Positions 1-9,716 of a stretch of 64,000 nucleotides of DNA are shown piece by piece. Below the pieces are notes generated by a model that worked only from the letters and a program-made list of their open reading frames with translations, was not told the DNA's origin and did no database searches. Position 1 is the first letter of the stretch. Each line of letters opens with the position of its first letter. The stretch comes from Pseudoalteromonas nigrifaciens (GTDB lineage: Bacteria; Pseudomonadota; Gammaproteobacteria; Enterobacterales; Alteromonadaceae). The DNA is taken from contig NZ_CP011037.1 of assembly GCF_002221505.1 (NCBI RefSeq), forward strand, positions 372,001 through 436,000, read 5' to 3'. The translations under genes were made by a program, and so were the position numbers.

Positions 1-1881
1 GTATAAATAGCTAAATGTAAGAGCTATGTCGTCGCTGGCCTGCCACGCTAAATTGGCTGTCGCTTTTGGTGGGCTAATTTGTTTAGCACCTAAGTATTCA
101 TCGGCTTGGGTATCTTTACCTTCAACGTAGCTATATGTGGCAACTAATTTAAGTTGTGGGGTAATGGCATAATTTACTAAGCCTTCAAAGCCCCATATTT
201 TTTGCGGCGCGCGTATTGGCTCATAAACGCCTGTTACATCGTTAAATTTATTGCTGGTTCCTAGCTCAGACGTGCTTTTATATGCTGCTAGTTCAAAGCG
301 CAGGTCATCAAATTGTGAGGTGAAACCTACTTCGTAGTTATCTATAATTGATGCTTGTGTTTGAATAAGCGCTATATCGTTTACAGTAGCTGCGCGCAAT
401 AGTATGCCTATGTCTGATATATCAGAGCCCTGCGAGTAACTAAAAAATGGGCTAAAGGCAGGGCTTAAATTATATTTAATGCCAGCATTGTAAGTTGTTG
501 CATCGTAATTTATGGTATCGCCGCGCACACTAAGTGGTACTGAACATTGCGTAGCGGTTCTGCATAGCTTTAATGTTTGATAGTCGGCTACCGTTAAATC
601 TATGCTTTCTTTTCTTACACCGGCTTTTAAAATAATATCGTCGTTAATTACCCACTTTGTTTGTAAAAAACCAGCAACACTATCCATGTCCATTTCAGGA
701 ACCCATATACGGCCATCAACTAAAGGTTGTGAGGTTTTATCGTTTAGGGCATCAATACCATATATTAAGGTGGTTGTTAGATTATCAAAGTCAAATTGGC
801 TATTAAATGTGGCTCTTGCGCCTAGTTTATCTGACTTTATAACAGATTGACCACCGCTATAACCATCATCAAGATTGGCTAAATTAGTTGAAAAGAAAAA
901 TACATTTTCTATATTTTGCTTGTACAGATCTAAGGTCATTTGGGTGTTATCGAATAAGGCGTAATCTAGGTATTTAAGAGTAATATTTACATTGCCTTCG
1001 GGGCCTTGCGGTTTACCTTGTTTTTGCAGCTCTTTGGGTACGTGAATCGCATAGGTTTTTTCACCTATGTTACCGTCGCCAGTAACATCCCCTAAATCAG
1101 TTTTTTGCTGTGAGCTATAAAAGTTATAACTAAACTCTAGTTGCTTATCATCATCAAAATCGTAGCTTAGTTTAGTAAAGTAGTTTTGTGTTTCTGAGTC
1201 TGACAAACCATATTGCAAGCCTAAAATATCACCCTCTGAATCACGTTGTACACCGTTTTGCTCGTAACTGGCGCTTATTAAATAGCTAAACTTATCTAAG
1301 CCACCATTTACAGCTGCCGATATTCTTGCACCGGCACTTTCATCAAGCTTAACAGCACTAAAGCGGCTAGAAATACTAATTTCGCCCTCAGGCTGGCCGT
1401 CACTTTTCGCTTGTTTTGTTATGTAGTTAATTATGCCGCCAGCAGCGCCATTACCATAAATAGAGGTTGCTCCTTTAATAACCTCTATGCGTGCAATGGC
1501 ACTGGCATCTAGCGTTTTTATGCCCAATGAACCGTTACGCAGTGGAGTTGACTGTGGTACGCCGTCAATCATAACTAAAGGTGCGCGACCACGCAGTGTT
1601 TGGCCTGAGTTACTGGAGCTGCCGGTGCTAGGAGCCAATCCTGGTACCATTTGTGCGAGTAAGCTGCTTAGTTCTGGGTTTACTTTTAAGTGTTGTTGAA
1701 TTTGCTGCTGATTTATAACAGTAATTGAAGCAGGAACTTCATCAATACTTTCAAATATACGACTACCCGACACAATAACGTGTTCTAACTGATCAGCAGA
1801 ATATTTGTTTTTACTATTTTCATCGGCAATTGCGCAAGCACTAACAGCGACGCTAAGTAAGCAAAGTGAGGTTTTTAACAT
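1..1881 (-). CDS. TonB-dependent siderophore receptor (C-terminus outside window)
   Basis: Partial gene: 627 in-frame codons from an ATG at 1881 run off the left edge. It begins with a signal peptide (MLKTSLCLLSVAVSACAIA) and continues into a plug domain containing RGRAPLVMIDGVPQ and IEVIKGATSIYGNGAAGG, then beta-barrel strands. It would bind a ferric siderophore at the outer membrane and import it using TonB energy; the plug resembles hydroxamate/aerobactin-type receptors, but the ligand cannot be told from sequence. Two Fur-box-like sites lie directly upstream and a PepSY protein precedes it on the same strand, so iron-starvation control is likely. No frame break is seen in the visible part. 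Confidence 0.9.
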   Translation of the reverse strand, partial: MLKTSLCLLSVAVSACAIADENSKNKYSADQLEHVIVSGSRIFESIDEVPASITVINQQQIQQHLKVNPELSSLLAQMVPGLAPSTGSSSNSGQTLRGRAPLVMIDGVPQSTPLRNGSLGIKTLDASAIARIEVIKGATSIYGNGAAGGIINYITKQAKSDGQPEGEISISSRFSAVKLDESAGARISAAVNGGLDKFSYLISASYEQNGVQRDSEGDILGLQYGLSDSETQNYFTKLSYDFDDDKQLEFSYNFYSSQQKTDLGDVTGDGNIGEKTYAIHVPKELQKQGKPQGPEGNVNITLKYLDYALFDNTQMTLDLYKQNIENVFFFSTNLANLDDGYSGGQSVIKSDKLGARATFNSQFDFDNLTTTLIYGIDALNDKTSQPLVDGRIWVPEMDMDSVAGFLQTKWVINDDIILKAGVRKESIDLTVADYQTLKLCRTATQCSVPLSVRGDTINYDATTYNAGIKYNLSPAFSPFFSYSQGSDISDIGILLRAATVNDIALIQTQASIIDNYEVGFTSQFDDLRFELAAYKSTSELGTSNKFNDVTGVYEPIRAPQKIWGFEGLVNYAITPQLKLVATYSYVEGKDTQADEYLGAKQISPPKATANLAWQASDDIALTFSYLY

Positions 1882-1907
1882 GGTAACTCAGATAAATAAT
1901 TAATTTT

Positions 1908-1926
1908 GGTAATGATAACTATTAAC
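1908..1926 (-). promoter_or_regulatory. Fur box upstream of siderophore receptor
   Basis: The 19-mer GGTAATGATAACTATTAAC matches 15 of 19 positions of the classical Fur consensus GATAATGATAATCATTATC. It lies 27 bp before the receptor start, where it could block RNA polymerase under iron-replete conditions. Confidence 0.7.
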
Positions 1927-1942
1927 AATAGCAGTCACAAGT

Positions 1943-1961
1943 GTTAATGATAATTATTTTC
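1943..1961 (-). promoter_or_regulatory. Second Fur box, overlapping the 3' end of the PepSY gene
   Basis: GTTAATGATAATTATTTTC matches 16 of 19 Fur consensus positions. It overlaps the stop codon of the upstream PepSY gene and sits 16 bp from the first Fur box, so the receptor probably has its own iron-regulated promoter besides any read-through. Confidence 0.65.
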
Positions 1962-3033
1962 GATTGCGTCTTTTTAACCAAAAGTAAACACCCGTTACAA
2001 TAAAAAAGCTCAGTGATAGGGTTATTAGTAGCCATAAAAACTGTACAACTGGCCCAGCAAAATTACCAATATGAAAGGCATATTTAAAGTTCCATGCTTG
2101 CGTGGTGAAATTGGTGCTATTTGCATCGAACGAGTTGACTACTTTTGCAGTATAAGGATTGACCCATACCCAGCTATAGGCATGGCTTTCTCCTGGGTTT
2201 TGTATTCTTAAAGCAATCGCGTCATCCGCTTTTTTAGGTAGGTATACCCTATATGGCTCACCTTTAGGAAATATGGCTTGAGCATTATTAATTGCTAAAT
2301 TGTATTGTAATTCGGTTTTTTTAAGTACAGGTATTTTGGGAGGCGCAGGTCTGTTTGTTACTTTATTTTGTGTTACCAATTCTAAAACAGACTGCGTTTG
2401 CGTTTTCCAATTAAACGCCATACCCGTAAAGGCAATCAGTATTAATGGCACAAAAAAGTAAACTCCCAACACAGTATGCAGCTGATACAGCAGTACTCTT
2501 AGTTTTGCTTTAGGTTTTATAGCTAAACGTTTTATCCGGTTTTTAGGTTTTACCCATAAATAAAAGCCTATTAATACGTTTATTAACAGCAGTAATGCAC
2601 ATACCGACATCCAATTTTTAAATGGTTTATTACCGTCACTGCTCTCAAATAATAACCAGCGATGCAAAGCAAGCGTAAAACCATAAATTGTATCTGTACT
2701 TTGGTAAGTATAAATAACATTGCTGGTGTAGGGGTTTACGCTCGCGTAGTGATTATTAGCTAATCTAAACTGCCATGCCATAGTAGGGTTTTGTTCAGGC
2801 ATTAAAAAAACAGTTTTTTGTTGGGTTTGAGTTTGCACACTATTTATTAAAGTGTCGAAATTTAGCGGTTTTTCTGCAGGCGTTACTAGCCATTTTTCGG
2901 GCTGGGTAAGGTGTTGTAGATCTTTTGCGTAAATTAACACCGCTCCGCTGAGGCTCACTATTAATAAAAACAACCCGCTGAGTAGGGCAAGTGTTAAATG
3001 AATTTTACGTAACCAAAGTTTCAAAAACGGCAT
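1954..3033 (-). CDS. PepSY-associated transmembrane protein (FoxB/PiuB-like)
   Basis: 359 residues with an N-terminal membrane helix (about 12-34), PepSY-type periplasmic segments, further helices near 145-165 and 188-208, and a last helix near 328-350 followed by a basic tail KRRNRK. The arrangement fits the PepSY_TM family, whose members next to siderophore receptors (FoxB, PiuB) are thought to act as inner-membrane ferric-siderophore reductases. The receptor gene follows on the same strand 72 bp downstream, supporting a role in iron release. The substrate is inferred from context only. Confidence 0.8.
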   Translation of the reverse strand: MPFLKLWLRKIHLTLALLSGLFLLIVSLSGAVLIYAKDLQHLTQPEKWLVTPAEKPLNFDTLINSVQTQTQQKTVFLMPEQNPTMAWQFRLANNHYASVNPYTSNVIYTYQSTDTIYGFTLALHRWLLFESSDGNKPFKNWMSVCALLLLINVLIGFYLWVKPKNRIKRLAIKPKAKLRVLLYQLHTVLGVYFFVPLILIAFTGMAFNWKTQTQSVLELVTQNKVTNRPAPPKIPVLKKTELQYNLAINNAQAIFPKGEPYRVYLPKKADDAIALRIQNPGESHAYSWVWVNPYTAKVVNSFDANSTNFTTQAWNFKYAFHIGNFAGPVVQFLWLLITLSLSFFIVTGVYFWLKRRNRK

Positions 3034-3060
3034 CTCAATTGTGAGCTAAGAACCCTAATT

Positions 3061-3085
3061 GTAAATGATAATGAGAGCAGTTTTC
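3061..3085 (-). promoter_or_regulatory. Weak Fur-like site upstream of the PepSY gene
   Basis: The stretch GTAAATGATAATGAGAGCAG contains a GATAAT-rich core (about 13 of 19 matches in the best register, 3067-3085), 28-52 bp before the PepSY start. It is weaker than the two sites upstream of the receptor. Confidence 0.35.
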
Positions 3086-3116
3086 AATTGAAAGTTTGTT
3101 TATAAAGCTATTTTTA

Positions 3117-3980
3117 TTATAAATTATTGTGCTTTTCTATTATGCAGTTTTCAATATTAAAATTATGCTGTAAAAAGTGTTTAACGGCTGCTAAATCAAG
3201 TGAGTTATGAGCGTTAATCAGCAGTTCGCAATGACTGGTTTTATCATCTAATTGCCATACTTTTATAGCTATTACTTGCTCTATATTAAAGTTTTTGGTG
3301 AGAGCGCATGTAACAGCTTGGGTATCAAAGTTATTAGGCGCAGCTTGCATTAAAATGCGACAGCTTTGTTTAAGCAGTAACACGCCATGGTAAATAACAT
3401 AAAAAGAAATTAAAATTGTCGCAATTAAATCAACTATATACCACTGGTACAAAATAATTAAAGTACCTGCAACAATAACCACAACAGACGCCATCGCATC
3501 AGATACATTATGAATAAAAGCAGCTCTTATATTCATACTGCTATTTGCGCCAGCTCGGTAAGTTAAAAGTGCAGTGATTAAATCTATTAGCAGGGCAAAT
3601 GCAGCCACCCACACTATGATCCAACCATCAATTGGCTGCGGGTTTAAATAACTGCTCATAGCTTCAAAAATTAAATACACACCTATCAGTATTAATGTAC
3701 TGCTATTGAACAAAGTAGCTAAAATTTCGGCGCGCTTGTAGCCAAAGTGATGTGTGTTATCGGCAGGTTTGTTACCAATTTTACGCGCAACAAGGGCAAT
3801 AAATATAGCGGCTGCATCACTAAGATTATGCAGTGCGTCTGCCATGAGTGACAAACTGCCAGAAAATATTCCGCCAATAACTTGCGCAACAGTAAGCAGA
3901 ACATTAATGGCAACAGCTAGCGCGAGTTGCTTGTTACTTTGGCTGTCGTCTACATGGCTGTGTGCATGGTCATGACCCAT
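3117..3980 (-). CDS. Cation diffusion facilitator (zinc exporter, ZitB/CzcD type)
   Basis: 287 residues; a metal:proton antiporter of the inner membrane. The N-terminus is histidine-rich (MGHDHAHSH). Transport-site motifs HNLSD (H51, D55) in TM2 and HNVSD (H157, D161) in TM5 are both of the H-x-x-x-D form typical of Zn-selective CDF proteins. Six membrane segments are followed by a cytoplasmic ferredoxin-like C-terminal domain. It lies upstream of the Fur-associated PepSY-receptor pair on the same strand, but the 83-bp gap contains a Fur-like site, so co-transcription is uncertain. Confidence 0.9.
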   Translation of the reverse strand: MGHDHAHSHVDDSQSNKQLALAVAINVLLTVAQVIGGIFSGSLSLMADALHNLSDAAAIFIALVARKIGNKPADNTHHFGYKRAEILATLFNSSTLILIGVYLIFEAMSSYLNPQPIDGWIIVWVAAFALLIDLITALLTYRAGANSSMNIRAAFIHNVSDAMASVVVIVAGTLIILYQWYIVDLIATILISFYVIYHGVLLLKQSCRILMQAAPNNFDTQAVTCALTKNFNIEQVIAIKVWQLDDKTSHCELLINAHNSLDLAAVKHFLQHNFNIENCIIEKHNNL

Positions 3981-4233
3981 AATATCCCCAAGTAACTACT
4001 TATATTAAGATTGTTATATCACGAGCAGCTAAAAACAGCTACACGGGGCTTGATGAAACTTAGCTAACTCATTGTGTATACTTAGGCGTATATCTAGTTA
4101 AAATCCAGGTAGCAGTACTGTTTGTAAAACACATAAAAATTCATGGGCTTATTAGCGCAAAACTTGCGTCTTAGGCTTTTTAATGCATTAATACATAGTA
4201 TTAAAATGGGTAAAATTACTAGGTAATTCAGGT

Positions 4234-7200
4234 ATGAATAAAGGTTTGAGCTTCACAAAGCTAGCAGGTAAAGGACAGTCTGTACAAAGTAAGCTAACTA
4301 TAGCCTTTGTAGTTATTGCATTAATACCTTTGTGTTTGTTTTCTTGGCTGAGCTTTAAGCGAATAAATAATACATCAGAACAACACGCCCAAACTGAATT
4401 ACAACAGGTAACAAATATTGCTCAGCAGTTTAGTCGCTTTTGGCTGGCTGATTATATTAAAGATTTTAAGTTACTTAAAAACCAGTTAACGACTAACTCT
4501 GTGCAACAACAAAGTGCAATAACTGAGTTTGTTAACGTATACGAATTTGTAAATAATGTAGAGCTAATAGATAGCGCAGCTTTGCTTGCTACACCTACAT
4601 CTTCTTTTATTAGCAAAATAGCTCCTCAATCGTTAACTAATATCCATACTAGCTTGAGTGAGCATGCAACGCCTTCATTTCAATCATTTTTAATTGAAAA
4701 ACAACCACATTTTATTATTGCGCTTGGTATATATAATACGGAGCAACAATTAAGCCGTATTCTTTTAGCCGATATAAACCCCCAGTGGCTAATGAATCAA
4801 TTAAATGCAATGTATACTAAAAACAGCGAGCTTAGTTTTAGTTTATTGCCAAGTAATAGTTTGCCTTTATTAAACCAACAGCCATCAACAGAGCAAACAT
4901 TATTAAATAAAACACAATTAATGCAAAAAACGTTTACCTATAACAACGAAAATAATGATGTAATGTATGGCTTTGTTAGTCAGCTGAATTTTTTGGGTGA
5001 TCAAAGCTGGCTGCTATTAGTGTCTAAGCCGAATGTTCAGGGGCTAACAAATACTTATTCTATTAAGTATTTTGCTTTGGCAACACTGCTTATGTTGTTG
5101 GCTGTTTTAGCGTGCTCTTGGTGGTTTGGTCGAGTATTGTTTCATCCATTAAGGCGCTTAACAGCCCTTGTTGATAAAATTACCAAGGGGAAAAGCACCC
5201 AAGTACCTATTTTACCCGACAGCCAAGAGTTTAATTTGTTATCGAGTAAGCTGTGTAAATTGGCCGAAAATAAACAGCAACAACTAACAGAGTTTTATAA
5301 ACAAGGGACTGAACTACAGGTTGTGCTAAGGCACTTAGCAGAGCAAAAAAGTGCACTTGATGAGCACACGATTGTGGCTGCAACAGATTTAAAAGGCACT
5401 ATCACTTTTGTTAATAAAAAGTTTTGTGAAATAAGTGGTTATGACGAACACGAGTTAATAGGTAAAAACCACCGTATTCTTAATTCGGGCACTCACCCAA
5501 AACAGTTTTTTAAAGAAATGTACCAAACCCTAAAACAGGGAAAAGTATGGCATGGGAAAATATGTAATAAAGCCAAGCAAGGTAATTTATATTGGGTAGA
5601 TACCACCATAGCGCCATTTTTAGATGAAAATGCTAAGCCACAAAGCTATATAGCCATTCGAACAGATTTAACCGCATTAAAGTTACAAGAAATAGAGCTA
5701 GAAGAGCATAAAGCACAACTACAGTTGGTAATAGATACTACCGCTGTGGGAATTTGGGATTGGTACATTGACACAGGTAAAGTCACTTTTAATCACCGTT
5801 GGGCTGAAATAATTGGCTATACCTTAGATGAGTTAGGCCCAGCAGTAATAGGCACTTGGTATAAGTATGCCCACCCAGACGATTTAATCGTTTCGGAGCA
5901 AAAATTAAACGCTCATTTTTCTGGTGAAACAGACTATTACGTTAATGAAGCACGTATGAAACATAAACAAGGTCATTGGGTATGGATACTAGACACTGCA
6001 AAAGTGGTTGAATGGAATGATGATGGCTCACCAAAGCGGATGATAGGTACCCATTTGGATATTACAGAACAAAAAGCAACAGAGCTAGAATTACAAAATA
6101 GTCGTGACCAATTTGCCTCGTTAGTAGGCAATATTCCAGGCATTATTTACCGCTGTAAGTACGATAAAGTGTGGACTATGCTTTATATGAGTAAGCAAAC
6201 TAAAGAGCTTACGGGTTATGACGCTGAGGCAATATTAGAGAATAAGCAGTTAAGTTATTTAGAAATAATTTACTCGGACGATCGTGACGATATTGAAAAA
6301 ACGATTATTAAGTGCATTGACGAGCACACGCCTTGGTCTGTTGAATACCGGATCATAACGCAAGGTAATGAAGTACGTTGGGTAAATGAAAAAGGCCAAG
6401 CCATTTATGACACTGACGGAAACGTATTATATTTAGATGGTTTTATACTCGATATTACAGAGCGTTATCAGGCGCAATTAAAAATAACACGTCAGCAAAG
6501 CCTGCTTGAATCTATGAGTAAACAGGGGCAAATAGGTGCGTGGGAAATAGACTTAAAAGCGCAAACGCTTTATTGGTCAGACGAAGTACGCGCAATTCAC
6601 GAAGTGCCACAGAGTTACTCTCCAGATATAGCCACCGCAATAAATCATTATAAAGAAGGCTATCACAGAGATAAAATTAATGCCCTTTTTGAAAGTGCAA
6701 TAAGTAGTGGGAAAAGCTGGAATATTGAGCTTATTATTGTTACTTACACTGGCCAAGAACGTTGGGTTAAGTCAATAGGGCAAAGTGAGTTTGAAAACGG
6801 CCAGTGCATTCGTGTTTTTGGCTCTTTTCAAAGTATTGATGCGCATAAGCGACTTGAACTCGAAAGCGAAAAAGCCAATCGTTATAACAAAAGCTTAGCC
6901 ATGCTTACTGTTGCACCTGAAGTGCAAAGCAGTGATGTGGCAGAGGTAAAAAAATTAGCCGTTAAGTCTATGTGTGAAGTGCTTGATGTACAGCGCGCTT
7001 CTATTTGGATTTTTAACGAACAACGCGATTTAATGATTTGCCATAGTTTAAATATACAAGGGCAAGGTGTTGATTGCTGTAATGCACAGCTCAGTGCAGA
7101 GGATTACCCTGCCTACTACGAAGCTATTTATAAACAAAACTTAATAGCTATTGACGATGTTTATAATCATCCCGCTACCGTTGATTTTATTGAGCATTAT

Positions 7201-8991
7201 GCAAAACCTAATAATATAAAATCTATGCTAGATGCCGTTATTACAACCGGTGACGGAAATTTAGGTATTTTATGCGCAGAAACCGTTGGGGAGTTTCGCC
7301 AATGGACGCAAAGTGAAGAAACCTACTTACGCTCTTTAGCAACTTTAGTAGGCAGTACCTTAGTGTCACAACGCCGTAAACAAACCGCTGAGGAATTAAA
7401 AATAGCTTTGGTTTTGGCAAAAGAAGCCGGTGTAGCAAAAAGTCAGTTTTTAGCAACTATGAGCCATGAAATACGTACGCCAATGAATGGTGTTTTAGGC
7501 ATGCTTGAGCTTATTCAGTTAGAGCAACTGCCCAAGCCTATTGAAACTAAAGTAGCAATTGCTAAAACCAGTGCGCAATCATTACTGGGTGTAATAAACG
7601 ACATTTTAGATTTTTCAAAAGTAGAAGCAGGTAAAATTGAGCTAGAGAGTATTAATTTTAATGCCCGCGATTTAATTGGGGAAGTAGCCGCTGGGCAAGC
7701 ATTAACAGCTCAAAATAAAGGCATAGAAATAATTTTAGATTTGGTTGCCTTAGAGCCATCGCAGTTAAGTGGCGATCCAGGGAGAATACGCCAAGTATTA
7801 ACTAATTTATTAAGTAATGCCGTTAAGTTTACAAACGAAGGCGAAGTGGTGGTTAGCGCATCTATTGAGCGTATTGAGGCCCAGCTAATGCTGCAAGTTA
7901 GCGTAAAAGATTCTGGTATTGGCATTAGCAAAGAAAAACAACAACAGTTATTTGCACCCTTTATGCAAGTAGATGCGTCTACTACTCGAGAATATGGAGG
8001 CACTGGCCTTGGTCTTGCTATTAGTAAGCAGTTATGTGAACTAATGGGAGGCGCTATTGCAATTAAAAGTAATGCTGGCCAAGGGAGTGAGTTTATCGTC
8101 ACCATGGAGGTGCTAAAGGGCGATCAACAAGAGCGCTATATGCCAAAGGCTAATATTAATGGGTTAAGTATATTGGTAGTTGATGATAACGAAACAAATC
8201 GTTTGGTTATTTCAGAGCAGCTCAAGCACTGGGGAGCTAATGTTGAGCTGGCAAATAATGCCGAACATGCGCTGCTAATTTGTGAAAATAGAGTTAAAAA
8301 CAATCAGGGCATGTATGACATAGCTGTATTAGACATGCAAATGCCCGGCATGGATGGCATAGAGTTATGTAAAGTATTAAAAGCGCATGCAGATTACAAA
8401 CATATGCCATTAGTAATGATGACCAGTATTGCAGGCTTAGAGGGGGCTCAGCGCTATTCTGACGCAGGCTTTCAGGCTTACTTTCCAAAGCCAGTAACAA
8501 CCGCCGATTTAATTTCTGCGCTTTCGGTTATTACTAATAGCGAGCAGCACGAAGCACTGCCATTGGTAACATCTGGGTATATTTCATCGTTGCGCAAAGC
8601 CAAAACCATTGAGCCTGCTAAAATATTATTGGTTGAAGATAATCCAATAAACCAGCAAGTATCTACTTTAATGCTTAAAAAGCTCAATTGCGAAACAGTC
8701 TTAGCCGAAAATGGTCAACGTGCTTTAGAGGAACTTGCAAAACATGAAGCAGGTTACTTTCAAGTTGTACTAATGGATTGCCAAATGCCGGTTATGGATG
8801 GTTATGATGCCACTATTGCAATACGTAAAGGTGAGGCTGGCGAGCAGCATAAAGCAATTAAAATTATAGCATTAACAGCCAATGCCATGGATTCAGACAA
8901 AGAGCGGTGTATTGCAGCTGGCATGAATGATTATTTAAGCAAGCCAATTGAACTTGATATTTTAAAAGATAAATTAGAGCAATATTTTTAA
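4234..8991 (+). CDS. Hybrid sensor histidine kinase, 4 PAS, GAF and two receiver domains
   Basis: 1585 residues. Order: TM helix (about 20-41), periplasmic sensor region (42-277), TM2 (278-300), HAMP-like linker, PAS repeats at about 375-480, 496-612, 622-740 and 755-870, GAF (about 886-1046), HisKA with H1078 in SHEIRTP, HATPase (about 1180-1290, GGTGLGL box), receiver 1 with D1367 and receiver 2 with D1515. No HPt domain follows, so the phosphoryl group must go to a separate HPt or regulator; none is adjacent. The periplasmic part shows no motif I can name. The signal sensed is unknown. It is the first intact gene to the left of the insertion cluster. Confidence 0.93.
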   Translation: MNKGLSFTKLAGKGQSVQSKLTIAFVVIALIPLCLFSWLSFKRINNTSEQHAQTELQQVTNIAQQFSRFWLADYIKDFKLLKNQLTTNSVQQQSAITEFVNVYEFVNNVELIDSAALLATPTSSFISKIAPQSLTNIHTSLSEHATPSFQSFLIEKQPHFIIALGIYNTEQQLSRILLADINPQWLMNQLNAMYTKNSELSFSLLPSNSLPLLNQQPSTEQTLLNKTQLMQKTFTYNNENNDVMYGFVSQLNFLGDQSWLLLVSKPNVQGLTNTYSIKYFALATLLMLLAVLACSWWFGRVLFHPLRRLTALVDKITKGKSTQVPILPDSQEFNLLSSKLCKLAENKQQQLTEFYKQGTELQVVLRHLAEQKSALDEHTIVAATDLKGTITFVNKKFCEISGYDEHELIGKNHRILNSGTHPKQFFKEMYQTLKQGKVWHGKICNKAKQGNLYWVDTTIAPFLDENAKPQSYIAIRTDLTALKLQEIELEEHKAQLQLVIDTTAVGIWDWYIDTGKVTFNHRWAEIIGYTLDELGPAVIGTWYKYAHPDDLIVSEQKLNAHFSGETDYYVNEARMKHKQGHWVWILDTAKVVEWNDDGSPKRMIGTHLDITEQKATELELQNSRDQFASLVGNIPGIIYRCKYDKVWTMLYMSKQTKELTGYDAEAILENKQLSYLEIIYSDDRDDIEKTIIKCIDEHTPWSVEYRIITQGNEVRWVNEKGQAIYDTDGNVLYLDGFILDITERYQAQLKITRQQSLLESMSKQGQIGAWEIDLKAQTLYWSDEVRAIHEVPQSYSPDIATAINHYKEGYHRDKINALFESAISSGKSWNIELIIVTYTGQERWVKSIGQSEFENGQCIRVFGSFQSIDAHKRLELESEKANRYNKSLAMLTVAPEVQSSDVAEVKKLAVKSMCEVLDVQRASIWIFNEQRDLMICHSLNIQGQGVDCCNAQLSAEDYPAYYEAIYKQNLIAIDDVYNHPATVDFIEHYAKPNNIKSMLDAVITTGDGNLGILCAETVGEFRQWTQSEETYLRSLATLVGSTLVSQRRKQTAEELKIALVLAKEAGVAKSQFLATMSHEIRTPMNGVLGMLELIQLEQLPKPIETKVAIAKTSAQSLLGVINDILDFSKVEAGKIELESINFNARDLIGEVAAGQALTAQNKGIEIILDLVALEPSQLSGDPGRIRQVLTNLLSNAVKFTNEGEVVVSASIERIEAQLMLQVSVKDSGIGISKEKQQQLFAPFMQVDASTTREYGGTGLGLAISKQLCELMGGAIAIKSNAGQGSEFIVTMEVLKGDQQERYMPKANINGLSILVVDDNETNRLVISEQLKHWGANVELANNAEHALLICENRVKNNQGMYDIAVLDMQMPGMDGIELCKVLKAHADYKHMPLVMMTSIAGLEGAQRYSDAGFQAYFPKPVTTADLISALSVITNSEQHEALPLVTSGYISSLRKAKTIEPAKILLVEDNPINQQVSTLMLKKLNCETVLAENGQRALEELAKHEAGYFQVVLMDCQMPVMDGYDATIAIRKGEAGEQHKAIKIIALTANAMDSDKERCIAAGMNDYLSKPIELDILKDKLEQYF

Positions 8992-9237
8992 GGTTAAAGC
9001 AGTATGACAAACACAATAGACATTCGTGATGCGCAAGCAAGTGATGCAAAAACCATTTTGCACTTTATTAATGAGCTCGCTATTTATGAAAAAGAGCCAC
9101 AAGCAGTTAAAACCAATGAACAAGCCATTTTAGATACCCTTTTTAGTGAAGGCGCAACAGCGCATAGCATTATATGCTTTGATGGCGACGAGCCCATTGG
9201 CTTTGCTGTTTATTTTTATCGAAATTTTCCGAGAAAA

Positions 9238-9269
9238 CCCATTGATCGACGCGAAGCGGTGTCGATGGG
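9238..9269. repeat. Left-end subterminal hairpin of the IS
   Basis: CCCAT-(TGAT)-CGAC and GTCG-ATGGG can pair around a GCGAAGCGGT loop. Nearly the same hairpin occurs 5 bp from the right end. Such imperfect palindromes are the TnpA recognition structures of IS200/IS605 elements. Confidence 0.75.
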
Positions 9270-9283
9270 ATGAATCGGAATAG

Positions 9284-9678
9284 TTAGCCCTGCTCTTGAA
9301 TGTATTTTTGAATTGTATCAGCAGCCGCATTCCCAACAGAGCAAACAAAATATCCGTCAGACCAAAATGTTTTTTAACCCAGAATTGCTTTTTAAACCAT
9401 TTAAATCTCGACCATAGACTTTGCGTTGTAGATTGTTTAATTCTCCTAACGTAACTCGCAACACTGATATTGGGAGAGATCGTTAGCAATATGTGTATAT
9501 GATCTTTGTCCACCTCGATCTCTTCGATATTAAATTCTGAGCGCTCTGCAATTTCAGTGATTTTTTGTTTTACAAAATCACCTACATCACCTTTTAACAA
9601 TTGTTTTCTATATTTAACCACAAGTATTAAATGTAGCGCTATTAAATATTTACATTGAGATTTAGTGTCATATTCCAT
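9284..9678 (-). pseudogene. tnpA: tnpA, Y1 transposase with a -1 frameshift
   Basis: IS200-like Y1 (HUH) transposase. The HUH motif is H60-I-H62 (DKDHIHILL). After FWVKKHF the annotated frame goes wrong; shifting by one base at the A-run 9364-9367 restores the conserved tail WSDGYFVCSVGN ... QKYIQEQG and a stop at 9284. The catalytic tyrosine (Tyr in KYIQEQ) lies in the shifted part, so the zero-frame product lacks it and instead reads on through the IS end to 9130. An intact version would be about 131 residues, normal for the family. The simplest cause is loss of one base; recoding is less likely. Confidence 0.82.
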
Positions 9679-9716
9679 CTTGACAACTCATTTCCATACA
9701 GTAGTCTATACAGTAT

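Noticed and set aside
9130..9283. C-terminal extension of the tnpA frame beyond the expected stop
   Set aside because: It is read-through after a frameshift and crosses the IS end into the acetyltransferase on the opposite strand.
9360..9372. Programmed -1 frameshifting in tnpA at the A/T-rich run
   Set aside because: The site is not a standard in-frame slippery heptamer and this family does not normally use recoding; loss of one base is simpler. Kept only as a refutation test.
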